Source: Pelomonas sp. Root1217 (GTDB taxonomy: Bacteria; Pseudomonadota; Gammaproteobacteria; Burkholderiales; Burkholderiaceae_C). From it: a stretch of DNA of 64,000 bases. This document shows positions 33,705-41,962 of this stretch, one piece after another (the stretch's first letter is position 1; each line of letters starts with the position of its first letter). Made by a program: the position numbers and the translations under genes. The notes under the pieces are model-generated. The model searched no databases. It was not told the DNA's origin and saw nothing but the letters and a program-made list of their open reading frames with translations. The stretch lies in contig NZ_LMDC01000028.1 of the NCBI RefSeq assembly GCF_001425705.1, forward strand, positions 1,123,119-1,187,118. The letters are read 5' to 3'.

Positions 33705-34409
33705 TCAGGCGCCGAGGTAGGCCTGGCGAACGAGGGGGTCGTCCAGCACTGAACGCGTGGCGCCCAGAGCAAGCCGGCGACCGAAGTCCAGCACCAGGGT
33801 CTGCGTGCAGATGGCTGCGATCAGGTCGACGTCGTGATCGATCAACAGCACCTGGGCGCCGAAGGCATCTGGGATCGCCGCGATTGCGTCGCGCAGCACG
33901 CGCGATTCGCGCTCGTCCAGGCCGGCGCCCGGCTCATCGAACAGGATCAGGCGGGGTGTGCCGACCAGGGCCTTGGCCACTTCCACCATGCGGCGCCGGA
34001 ACAGGTCAAGCTCGGCACCCGGCACCTCGGCGCAATCCAGCAGCCCGGCGTGCGCAAGCGCCCGGAGCACCTGCGCGTCGGCCTGGTCGCGGCGATGCGG
34101 CACATGGTCGAGCATGGATTGCACGTTGTCCCAGACACTCAGGTCCTCCACCACCTGCTCGGTCTGGAACGAGCGGCGCAGGCCGAAGCGCACGCGGCGT
34201 GCGGCGTTCATGCCAAGCAAGCCCATGCCGTCCACACGCACCTCGCCCGACCTTGCCGGCACGAAGCCGCTGAGCAGGTTGACGAGTGTGGTCTTGCCCG
34301 CGCCGTTCGGGCCGATCAGGCCGCACACCGGGGCGTCCAGCACGGCGTCGAGCGCGTCGATCACCGTGACGGCGCCAAAGGCCACGGTCAGGCCACGGAT
34401 CTCGATCAT
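33705..34409 (-). CDS. Branched-chain-type ABC importer ATPase (LivG-like)
   Basis: About 234 residues. Walker A is LIGPNGAGKTTLVNLLSG (about 32-49), Walker B is LILFDEPGAGLDE, and the switch His lies in VLLIDHDVDLI. The ABC signature is degenerate: where family members read LSxGxQ, this protein has LDLFRRRMVEVAKALV. That is odd and worth noting for catalysis. ATG at 34409 overlaps the LivM-like stop by four bases, so the two are coupled. The frame is open much further upstream, which I treat as a shadow. Confidence 0.84.
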   Translation of the reverse strand: MIEIRGLTVAFGAVTVIDALDAVLDAPVCGLIGPNGAGKTTLVNLLSGFVPARSGEVRVDGMGLLGMNAARRVRFGLRRSFQTEQVVEDLSVWDNVQSMLDHVPHRRDQADAQVLRALAHAGLLDCAEVPGAELDLFRRRMVEVAKALVGTPRLILFDEPGAGLDERESRVLRDAIAAIPDAFGAQVLLIDHDVDLIAAICTQTLVLDFGRRLALGATRSVLDDPLVRQAYLGA

Positions 34410-35410
34410 GGCCGACCCTTTGCTGCCAAGCGCTGGAAGGCCGCCAGCCACTGGCCGGCCAGCCCGCGCGGCGCGGTGATGAGCGCATGCAGCAACGCGG
34501 CACCGAAGAACACCATCGCCAGGTAACCGTTGACACCCAGGTCGACCAGCAGCGAAGGCACGGCGCGCAGCAGCAGGCCTGCCACCAGTGCGCCCACCCA
34601 GTGGTAGGCGCCGCCGATCAGCGTCAACGCGAACAGCATCACCGACTCGCTCGCGGCGAAGGCGCGGCCGTCGAGCTGGCCCACGGCACCGGCCAGCAGC
34701 GCGCCCGCAACGCCTGCGCACGCGCCAGCCAGCCCGAAGGCCCAGGTCTGGTACAGCAGGACATTGACGCCCGCGCCCTCGGCCACGGCTTCGCCGCGGC
34801 GGATCAGCGCCCAGGAGCGGCCGGCCCGCGTGCGCCGGTGCACCTCCAGCAGCGCCAGCATGGCAGCCAGCCAGGCGGCCACGTAGGCGAAGTAGGCGCC
34901 CTCGCCCTGCGCGATGGCGGGGCGGGGCAGCATCAGGCGCTCGCTGCCACTGATGCGGCCGAGAAAGCCAGCGCCACCGTCGGGGAAGCCGGCCGCGCTG
35001 ATCACCACCTGGAAGCCGCCCGCCAGCATCAGCGTCACCAGCGCCAGGTAGAGGCTCTTCAGACGCAGGGCCGGCAGCCCGGCCAGCATGCCCACCGCGC
35101 CCGCAGACAGCCCGCCCGCCAGCACGCAGGCCTCGAACGGCCATTGCAGCCCGTGGCCCACACGCAGCGCGACCCAGCCGCCCACGCCCAGCAAGGCGTA
35201 CTGGCACAGGCTCACCAGGCCGAGCTGGCCGTACAGCAGCGCCACACCGGCGGCGGCGATGGCCAGTGCCAGCGACGAGGTCAGCGTCTTGATCCAGTAG
35301 GCATTGGCCAGCCAGGGCAGCAGCGCGCCGACGGCCAGCACGACAAGCGCCATGCGCAGCAGGGCCAGGCGGGCGGCACGCCGCTCGCGTTTGATGGAGT
35401 CGGGAGTCAT
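34406..35410 (-). CDS. Branched-chain-type ABC importer permease (LivM-like)
   Basis: 334 residues with eight to ten transmembrane helices. The GLVSLCQYALLGVGGWVAL stretch (about 68-86) and GAYHWVGALVAGLLLRAVPSLL near 265-287 correspond to conserved LivM regions. The first is normally GQxSLGHAAFxGxGAY, and here Cys-Gln replaces Gly-His. Together with the LivH-like protein it forms the inner-membrane channel. ATG at 35410 overlaps the LivH-like gene end by four bases. Confidence 0.86.
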   Translation of the reverse strand: MTPDSIKRERRAARLALLRMALVVLAVGALLPWLANAYWIKTLTSSLALAIAAAGVALLYGQLGLVSLCQYALLGVGGWVALRVGHGLQWPFEACVLAGGLSAGAVGMLAGLPALRLKSLYLALVTLMLAGGFQVVISAAGFPDGGAGFLGRISGSERLMLPRPAIAQGEGAYFAYVAAWLAAMLALLEVHRRTRAGRSWALIRRGEAVAEGAGVNVLLYQTWAFGLAGACAGVAGALLAGAVGQLDGRAFAASESVMLFALTLIGGAYHWVGALVAGLLLRAVPSLLVDLGVNGYLAMVFFGAALLHALITAPRGLAGQWLAAFQRLAAKGRP

Positions 35411-36264
35411 GCTTTGCGTGAGGCGTCGCGCCACAGCACGATGGCCAGCAGCGCAATGAGAAAGGGAGTCGCGGTGCGGAAGGGCGAGAAGCCGGGCACC
35501 AGCACAGCGACGGCTTCGAGCATGCCGATGGCCAGCCCGGCCGCCGCGGTTACGGGCAATGAGGACAGGCGGCCGATGATGGCGGCGGCGAACGCGGGGA
35601 TGACGAGGAAGGTCAGCACCGTGGCCTGCATCCGCACGATGTTGGCCAGCAGGAGCCCGCACACGCCAGCAAAGGCGCCGGAGATGACCCAGGCCGCCGT
35701 ATCCACCTGGAGCACGCGGATGCCCAGGATGGCGCTCAAGCCCCGCTTATCGGCCAGCGCGCGCATCGCCAGCCCGATGCGCGTGCGGGCCAGCAGCAGG
35801 CCCACCGCTGCCATCATCGCCACCGCAGCGGCGAGACCGAGCACGCGGGTGTAGGTGAGGCGCACATCGGCAAACTCGATGGCGCCCGCATCGGTGGGCA
35901 GCACGAGCCGGCGCGGCTGCTCGCCCCAGAACCATTCGGTGAAGCCCAGCACGATGAGCGCCAGGCCCAGCGTGCCGATCGAGCGCACCGTGGGTTCGCG
36001 CTCGGCCAGGCGTGGCGCGAGCAGCCGGCCGTAGGCCAGCGAGATGGCGACCGACGTGGCCACCGCCGCCAGCGCGGCCAGCCAGAGCGGCCACTCGCGG
36101 TCCAGGGCCGACCAGGCCACGTAGGCAGCCACCGCGCCGAGGGCGCCGAACGCGAAGTTCAGCACCCCCGACGAGCGGTACAGCACGACCAGCCCGACGC
36201 CCGACAGCGCATAGACCGCACCCACGCCGAGACCCGAGATCAGGAAAGGCAACAGATCGGGCAT
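35407..36264 (-). CDS. Branched-chain-type ABC importer permease (LivH-like)
   Basis: 285 residues, eight predicted transmembrane helices, with the LivH N-terminal pattern GLGVGAVYALSGVGLVVLYRSSGVLNFA (about 11-38) and the cytoplasmic coupling segment GLAMRALADKRGLSAILGI (about 162-180). It is a permease partner of the LivM-like protein. It lies 15 bases after the binding-protein gene and overlaps the LivM-like gene by four bases. Confidence 0.88.
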   Translation of the reverse strand: MPDLLPFLISGLGVGAVYALSGVGLVVLYRSSGVLNFAFGALGAVAAYVAWSALDREWPLWLAALAAVATSVAISLAYGRLLAPRLAEREPTVRSIGTLGLALIVLGFTEWFWGEQPRRLVLPTDAGAIEFADVRLTYTRVLGLAAAVAMMAAVGLLLARTRIGLAMRALADKRGLSAILGIRVLQVDTAAWVISGAFAGVCGLLLANIVRMQATVLTFLVIPAFAAAIIGRLSSLPVTAAAGLAIGMLEAVAVLVPGFSPFRTATPFLIALLAIVLWRDASRKA

Positions 36265-36279
36265 CTCAGCAGTTCCGGT

Positions 36280-37530
36280 TCAGAGCCCGAGCTTCTTTTC
36301 CTGCTCGCGCAGGTCGCTCAACTCAGGGTCCGCGGCCATCAGGCAGCCATTGCTGACCTGCTTGAAGCCGTTGCCGCTGACCTGTGCGATCGGACCGCTG
36401 CTATTGGCGTTGTGGCGCGCAGCGTCGCCCACATAGAACGGCCGACACAGGATGTCACTCTTGAAGCCCTTGACGTTGCGCAGCGCGGTGCTGACGCTGG
36501 CGCGGTCGATCTTCTTCGGGTCCATCTTCAGCAGCGCCTCGGTGACGATGCGCGCCGCCAGGTAGCCGCCCTGCGCGAACGAATCACGCGGATCGCTCTT
36601 GCCGCCGAAGGCCTCCATCGTCGCCTTCCAGTTCAGGTTGTCGGCGCCGGCCGACTCCACCGGCATGAACTCGAGATGGAGGTCGAAGTTGCCGTTCCAG
36701 GCCGCGCCGATGGTCTTGGGCACGTCGACGTTGTAGGCCGGCGTGCTGGAGACAAAGTGGATCTTCTTCGCCAGGCCCTGCTGCTCGGCCGCCGCCAGCA
36801 TCGGCACCATGATGCCCTTGGGCAGGTTCAGGACGATGGCGTCCGGCTTCTTCGAGGCCGCCTGCAGCATCGTCGACGTCGCGTCCGGCGAACCCGGATC
36901 GACCGCGATCACCTCCACGTCCACGCCGTTGGCCTTGCCCCAGTCCTTCGCACCGTCACAGGCCCAGTTGCCCAGACTCGGGATGTTGGGAATCACGCAG
37001 ACCATCTTCTTGGCCTTGTAGGCCTGCGCTGCATACATCGCGGCCACCGTGCCCGAGACACGCGGCCCCGCATTTACCGGCACATAGTTCTTCGCGAAGA
37101 AGCACTCGCGCGGCACGCCGACGCCGGCAATGACCATCACGTCTTCCTGGGCGTACATCTTCGCGTTGACGCCGCACTCGACGAAGCTGGAGCTGCCCAC
37201 CATCGCGAGCACCTTGCGGTCCTTCACCAGCTTGGCGGCCGCCTGCGCAGCGACCTCGGGGTTCCACTGGTCGTCGACGATCGTCAGTTCGACCGGCCGG
37301 CCGTTGATGCCGCCGTTGGCATTGACGCACTTGAAATAGGCCTGTGAGGCCAGCGCGGAGGCGCTGAAGTCATCGGGCCCGGTCTTGCCAACGACGGCCC
37401 CGAGCGCGATCGGTTCACCGCTTGCGGCCTTGCCGTTGTTGAGTCCGCAGACGGGCTTGGCCTGCGCCATGGCGGCGCCGGTAAAGAGCAAGGCCGCAAC
37501 GGCGGCAAAGCATTGCAATGTGATCTTCAT
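36280..37530 (-). CDS. ABC importer substrate-binding protein (type 1, branched-chain family)
   Basis: 416 residues with a signal peptide (1-22, cleavage AMA|QA). It has the Leu/Ile/Val-binding-protein fold (peripla_BP_6): AYFKCVNANGGINGRPVELTIVDDQWNPE (about 63-91) is the family hallmark. Several cysteines (in VKPVCGL-like, FECGV, RECFF, NWACD and ILCRP contexts) could form disulphides in the periplasm. It delivers an unknown solute to the permeases encoded downstream. Given the adjacent alcohol and aldehyde oxidoreductases, the solute is more likely an alcohol, acid or aromatic compound than an amino acid. Confidence 0.88.
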   Translation of the reverse strand: MKITLQCFAAVAALLFTGAAMAQAKPVCGLNNGKAASGEPIALGAVVGKTGPDDFSASALASQAYFKCVNANGGINGRPVELTIVDDQWNPEVAAQAAAKLVKDRKVLAMVGSSSFVECGVNAKMYAQEDVMVIAGVGVPRECFFAKNYVPVNAGPRVSGTVAAMYAAQAYKAKKMVCVIPNIPSLGNWACDGAKDWGKANGVDVEVIAVDPGSPDATSTMLQAASKKPDAIVLNLPKGIMVPMLAAAEQQGLAKKIHFVSSTPAYNVDVPKTIGAAWNGNFDLHLEFMPVESAGADNLNWKATMEAFGGKSDPRDSFAQGGYLAARIVTEALLKMDPKKIDRASVSTALRNVKGFKSDILCRPFYVGDAARHNANSSGPIAQVSGNGFKQVSNGCLMAADPELSDLREQEKKLGL

Positions 37531-37545
37531 GATGGGTCTCCAGGT

Positions 37546-38442
37546 TCAGAACGGCAGGATGGTCTTGATCCAGAGGGCGCTGCCTTCGGGTCGGTTGCGC
37601 ACCGACATCTCGCGCGTCCACTTGGCGGTGAGGAACCAGCCCTTGCCGTTGTCGTACTTCAACGAAGGGCCGAAGGCGAAGGCCGCGCCTTTGCTGTCGG
37701 CCAGGGAGGCACCGGACTGGCTGTCGCTCGTGAGCTGGCGCATCGCGTAGCCCCCGGCACCCAGCACCCAGCCGTTGCCCAGTCCCCAGCCGGCGGAATA
37801 GTCGAGGTAAACCTCGTTGCCCGACTTGTAGTCCGTGTCGCTGTTGCGGCGGCTGAAGTTGCCCGTGAGCTTGAAGTCGCCGTTGAAGCCGGCCGCATCG
37901 ATGTAGCTCACGGTATACAGCGGCTGGATCGACCAGTAGTTGCGGCCGATGTTGGCCACGTCAGTCTTGGCGTAGCGACCGACCGGGGCGACAACGTCCA
38001 GCCCCAGCACGCTGTGCAGGCTGGGTGAATGGTGAAAGGAAATGGCCGGGCCGAATGTGATGTCGCCCAGGCCGGTCTTGCGCTGCGCCAGGCCGGGCAC
38101 TTCGACCTTCAGGCCCACCAGTGGCACGATGGCGTGATACACCACATTGCCGCCGGCCACCATGGTTGTCGTGGACCACACGAAACGCGTGGCGGCGACG
38201 TCCGCGGCGACGTTGAAGACTGGCAGCGGGATGGTGTTGCCACTGCCGTCCTTGAGCTTGTCGGCGCGGTAGACGTTGCCGTACTCCAGCACATAGAAGC
38301 CGGGCGGTGGTGCTGCACCGGTCAGGAAGTTCTCCACGCCGCCGGGGTAGCTCGACCCACCGCCTTCACCCGCCAGGGCGGCAGGCGCGACACAGACCAT
38401 TGCCATCGCTGCAGCCGCAGCGGGCATTGCCAATTTCTTCAT
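37546..38442 (-). CDS. SphA/Phenol_MetA_deg-type outer-membrane protein
   Basis: 298 residues with a signal peptide (1-24). It is a predicted beta-barrel of the SphA family (related to the phenol MetA degradation family), with GLGDITFGPAISFHHSP (about 143-159) and the C-terminal KWTREMSVRNRPEGSALWIKTILPF region ending in Phe. Such proteins accompany catabolic operons for hydrophobic compounds and probably act as uptake channels. It sits between the aldehyde dehydrogenase and the binding-protein gene, 15 bases before the latter. Confidence 0.8.
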   Translation of the reverse strand: MKKLAMPAAAAAMAMVCVAPAALAGEGGGSSYPGGVENFLTGAAPPPGFYVLEYGNVYRADKLKDGSGNTIPLPVFNVAADVAATRFVWSTTTMVAGGNVVYHAIVPLVGLKVEVPGLAQRKTGLGDITFGPAISFHHSPSLHSVLGLDVVAPVGRYAKTDVANIGRNYWSIQPLYTVSYIDAAGFNGDFKLTGNFSRRNSDTDYKSGNEVYLDYSAGWGLGNGWVLGAGGYAMRQLTSDSQSGASLADSKGAAFAFGPSLKYDNGKGWFLTAKWTREMSVRNRPEGSALWIKTILPF

Positions 38443-38476
38443 GTTGTCTCCGTTAGATTTTTGGATTGCCGATGCG

Positions 38477-39979
38477 TCAGACCGACATGCAGACGCTCTT
38501 CAACTCGGTGTACGACTCGACGGCGGAGCGGCCCAGGTCGCGGCCCATGCCGCTCTGCTTGTAGCCACCGAAGGGCAGGTTGGCGTCGAGCATGTTGTGG
38601 GTGTTGACCCACACGGTGCCGGCCTTCAGGCGCGGCACGATGCGGTGCACGGCCGACAGGTTGTTGGACCAGACGCTCGCCGTGAGACCGAATGGCGAGG
38701 CATTCGTTTCCCGGATCACGTCCTCGACATCGTCGAAGGGCATGGCCGCGAGCACCGGGCCGAAGACCTCCTCCCGCACGACCTGCATCCCGGGGTTCAC
38801 ATCGACCAGCACGGTGGGCTGGATGAAGCATCCGGCGTCGCGTGCGCGCTTGCCACCGGTCAGCGCCGTGGCGCCGGCGAGGCGCGCGCCGTCGAGGTAG
38901 CCCATCACCCGGTCGAACTGCCGGCGCGAGACCACCGGGCCAAGCTCTGACGCAGGGTCGAAGCCCGAGCCGATGCGCATGCGCTCGGCATGGCTGGCCA
39001 CTCCCTGCACCACCTGGTCGAACAAGCTGCGATGAACGTAGAGCAGCGAGCTGGCGGCGCAGACCTGGCCCTGGTTGAAGAAGATGCCCATCGCCGCGCC
39101 GATGGCTGCGGCGGCCGGGTCGGCATCGGGCAACACGATCATGGGCGACTTGCCGCCCAGCTCCAGCGTGAACCGGGTCATGTGGTCCACCGCGGCGTGG
39201 CCGATGGCGCGCCCCGTGGGCGTGGACCCGGTGAAGCTGATCTTGTCGACGCCCGGATGCGCACACAGTGCGGCACCCGTTGCACCGCCGCCGCACACGA
39301 CGTTCAGCACTCCCGCCGGCAGGCCGGCCTCCATCGCCAGCGCGGCAAGGCGCAGTGCGGTCAACGGCGTCTCGGGCGATGGCTTGACGACGACGGTGCA
39401 GCCTGCGGCCAGCGCCGGCGCGATCTTCCACAGCGCGATGGCGAGCGGGAAGTTCCACGGCACGATCGCGGCCACGACACCCACGGGCTCGCGCTGCGTG
39501 TAGGTGTGGTAGCGGGCGCCGGGCGGGAACGGGATCGAGTTCTGCAGCGTGCTGCCTTCGAGCTTGGTGGCCCAGCCGGCCATGTAGCGCACGAACTCGG
39601 CCGAGAAGCCCACGTCGATCATGCGCGCCACGCCCTGCAGCTTGCCGCTTTGCAGCGTCTCCATGGCGCTGAGCTCGTCGCCGTGCTCCTCGATCAGTTG
39701 CGACAGGCGAAAGAGGATGCGCTCGCGGTCAGCCGGCCGCATGCGCGACCAGGCGGAGTCCTCCAACGCCCGGCGCGCGGCGGCGACAGCCGCATTGACA
39801 TCGTGTTCATCGCTGTCGGGCGTCTCCGCCACGACCATCTCGGAGGCTGGGTCGACCACCTCGAAGCGCCGGGTGGCGTGGGCCTCGCAGAACTGGCCGT
39901 TGATGAAATTGCCATGGCTGCGCTGCGAAAGAAAGCCGATGCGTGCCAGTTCTTGCTGAGTCAGGTCTTGAGTGTTCAT
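38477..39979 (-). CDS. NAD(P)-dependent aldehyde dehydrogenase
   Basis: 500 residues, ALDH superfamily. Cofactor block IVPWNFPLAIALWKIAPALAAG (about 154-175), the general base Glu in LELGGKSP (about 262-269) and the nucleophile Cys in NQGQVCAASS (about 294-303) are all present. It oxidises an aldehyde to an acid, probably the product of the GMC oxidoreductase encoded upstream. ATG at 39979 is used; the 13 extra residues possible to 40018 would run into the preceding gene. The gap to the GMC gene stop is 38 bases. Confidence 0.9.
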   Translation of the reverse strand: MNTQDLTQQELARIGFLSQRSHGNFINGQFCEAHATRRFEVVDPASEMVVAETPDSDEHDVNAAVAAARRALEDSAWSRMRPADRERILFRLSQLIEEHGDELSAMETLQSGKLQGVARMIDVGFSAEFVRYMAGWATKLEGSTLQNSIPFPPGARYHTYTQREPVGVVAAIVPWNFPLAIALWKIAPALAAGCTVVVKPSPETPLTALRLAALAMEAGLPAGVLNVVCGGGATGAALCAHPGVDKISFTGSTPTGRAIGHAAVDHMTRFTLELGGKSPMIVLPDADPAAAAIGAAMGIFFNQGQVCAASSLLYVHRSLFDQVVQGVASHAERMRIGSGFDPASELGPVVSRRQFDRVMGYLDGARLAGATALTGGKRARDAGCFIQPTVLVDVNPGMQVVREEVFGPVLAAMPFDDVEDVIRETNASPFGLTASVWSNNLSAVHRIVPRLKAGTVWVNTHNMLDANLPFGGYKQSGMGRDLGRSAVESYTELKSVCMSV

Positions 39980-40017
39980 GGGGCGTGGTGGTGGGTCGTT
40001 GAAGGAAACCGCCGCCA

Positions 40018-41607
40018 TCAGCGCGCGAGCATCAGCTCGGCACCACGCTCGGCGATCATGATCGTGGGGGCGTTGGTGTTGCCGCTGCAGATCGTGGGCA
40101 TCACGGACGCATCGCAGACGCGCAGCCGGCCGATGCCATGCACGCGCAGCTGCGGGTCGACGACGGCCAGCGCGTCGCTGCCCATGCGGCAGGTGCCCAC
40201 CGGGTGGTAGACGGTCTTGGCGTACTGCCGCACGAACTGTTCAAGCTCGGCGTCGGGCATGTGCTCGTTAGTGCCGGGATAAAGCTCTTCGGCAATGACC
40301 TTGTTCAACGAAGGCATGCGCAGGATGCGGCGCGCCAGCTTCAAGCCGCGCACAAGCGTGTCCACGTCTTCCTGTGCGCTGAGGAAGCCGCCGTCGAACT
40401 CCGCCTGCTCCATCGCGTCGGCACTCTTGGCCCGAACGCGCCCGCGTGATTTCGGCCGCAGGAAGCAGGGGTCTATCGAGATGCCGTGCACCTCGGGCAT
40501 CGGCCGGTCCACATCGCCCACCAGCACCGGCAACACATGGAATTGGATGTCGGGCCGGCCACTTCCCGAGGTATCGACAAAGCCGCCGCTCTCGACGACG
40601 TTGGAGGTCAGCAGCCCGGTCTTGAACAACTCCCACTGCAGGCCATGCTTGAGCGCCGTGAGGCCCTTGTCCTGCCCGAGCAGGCTGATCGGTTCACGGC
40701 AACGGCCGTGGGCAATGATCTCAAGGTGGTCCTGGAAGTTCTCGCCGACACCCGCAAGCTCGCGCTGCACCGGCACGCCGATGCGTTGCAGCAGCTCCCC
40801 CGGCCCAACGCCAGAGACCTGCAACAGCTTGGGGCTGGCCAGTGCGCCGGCGCTGAGCACGACCTCGCGGTTCGCCATCGCCCGCTTCGTCGTGCCGTCG
40901 CTCAGGCGGTACTCGACACCCGTCGCCTGGCCGCCTTCGATGGTCACGCGCAGCACATGCGCGCCGTTGACCAGTGTGAGCTTCGGGTCGCCCAGCACTG
41001 CGGCCAGATAGGTCGCCGCCGTGCTGCCGCGCGTGCCGTCGATGGTCGTGGTCTGGTAGAAGCCCACGCCGTCCTGGCGGCCGCCGTTGAAGTCGTCGTT
41101 GTACGGCAAGCCCGCTTCCTGAGCCGCCTTCAGAAAGGCCAGGCTCAAGGGGTGGCGGAACTTGGTGTCACTGACGCGCAGCGGGCCCTCCGTGCCGTGC
41201 ATCTCGCCCGAAAATCGCATGTTGCTCTCGGCACGCTTGAAGACCGGCAACACGTCTTTCCAGGACCAGCCCGTGCAGCCTGCTTCGGCCCATGCGTCGT
41301 AATCCGCCGCAGCGCCGCGGATGTAGACCATCGCATTGAGCGAGCTGCCGCCGCCGTTCATGCGGCCTTGCGGCACATACATCTTGCGGCCGTTGGCGTG
41401 CTGCTGCGGGGTGGTCTCGTAGACCCATGAACGCTCCGTGCCGATCACGCGCACGAAGGTCGCTGGCATCTTGACGAACTTGCTGGCGTCGGTCGGGCCT
41501 GCCTCGAGCAACAGAACCGAGTGGCCCGCCTTGATCAGGCGGTGGGCGATCACGCAACCGGCCGAGCCGGCTCCGACCACGATGTAGTCGACGATTTGCT
41601 TGTCCAA
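40018..41607 (-). CDS. GMC-family FAD-dependent alcohol oxidoreductase
   Basis: About 529 residues. FAD motif VVGAGSAGCVIAHRLIKAGHSVLLLEAG (about 8-35), GMC signature 1 (GRMNGGGSSLNAMVYIRG, about 80-97), signature 2 (GALASPKLLQVSGVGP) and the catalytic His in VYHPVGTCRMG. The family includes choline, alkanol, PEG and glucose dehydrogenases, and the substrate is not determinable. TTG at 41607 is chosen since GGAGA lies seven bases before it and the FAD motif then falls at the right place. A longer frame reaches an ATG at 41670. It forms an oxidation chain with the aldehyde dehydrogenase downstream. Confidence 0.87.
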   Translation of the reverse strand: MDKQIVDYIVVGAGSAGCVIAHRLIKAGHSVLLLEAGPTDASKFVKMPATFVRVIGTERSWVYETTPQQHANGRKMYVPQGRMNGGGSSLNAMVYIRGAAADYDAWAEAGCTGWSWKDVLPVFKRAESNMRFSGEMHGTEGPLRVSDTKFRHPLSLAFLKAAQEAGLPYNDDFNGGRQDGVGFYQTTTIDGTRGSTAATYLAAVLGDPKLTLVNGAHVLRVTIEGGQATGVEYRLSDGTTKRAMANREVVLSAGALASPKLLQVSGVGPGELLQRIGVPVQRELAGVGENFQDHLEIIAHGRCREPISLLGQDKGLTALKHGLQWELFKTGLLTSNVVESGGFVDTSGSGRPDIQFHVLPVLVGDVDRPMPEVHGISIDPCFLRPKSRGRVRAKSADAMEQAEFDGGFLSAQEDVDTLVRGLKLARRILRMPSLNKVIAEELYPGTNEHMPDAELEQFVRQYAKTVYHPVGTCRMGSDALAVVDPQLRVHGIGRLRVCDASVMPTICSGNTNAPTIMIAERGAELMLAR

Positions 41608-41962
41608 CGTATGTCTCCATTTGTGCTGCGACCCTGCACGGCAAGCGCCGCTTGAGTCGTCGGGAGTCATCGTCGCGAACAGGCAGTTGCGAGCGAAGCA
41701 ACTTCGCGCGGAGTGCGCTTTGGATCAATCCGCAGTGCGCGTTTGTTTATTTCCTGGCGCGTCCGGCAACGCGAAGCTCAAACAGAGTCTGACCAAAGGA
41801 AGGCGTCGGCTCACCCGAAAACCGAGATGAAACGCAAAGGCGACCACAGAGGCACAGAGGCACAGAGGCACAGAGGAAGCCACAGAGTTCTTCTCTGTGC
41901 CTCTGTGCCTCTGTGGTTGCATTTCCGTAGCCGTCTAAGGCAACGGGGTCTGGCCGCCCGGT
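41608..41962 (-). other. Intergenic region between the iclR-like and GMC genes
   Basis: About 355 bases without a gene. It holds the upstream region of the GMC oxidoreductase and, in its left-central part, the inverted CACAGAGG-repeat element listed separately. Short frames crossing the repeat translate to RGTEAQRHRG-type peptides, which I consider non-genes. Confidence 0.6.
41843..41917. repeat. Inverted CACAGAGG-repeat element, copy 1
   Basis: Left arm 41843-41867 and right arm 41893-41917 are perfect 25-base reverse complements. Each arm is built from tandem copies of an eight-base unit (GGCACAGA). The left side has one further unit and a stray CACAGAG (41881-41887) lies in the loop. Transcribed, this would make a long hairpin. 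It lies downstream of the iclR-like gene stop. A related element is at about 54.0 kb. Repeats of this type occur scattered in genomes of diverse bacteria as I recall them. Confidence 0.85.

Noticed and set aside
41843-41917. Short regularly repeated units considered as a CRISPR array
   Set aside because: The units are contiguous octamers arranged as an inverted repeat, without unique spacers or cas genes.
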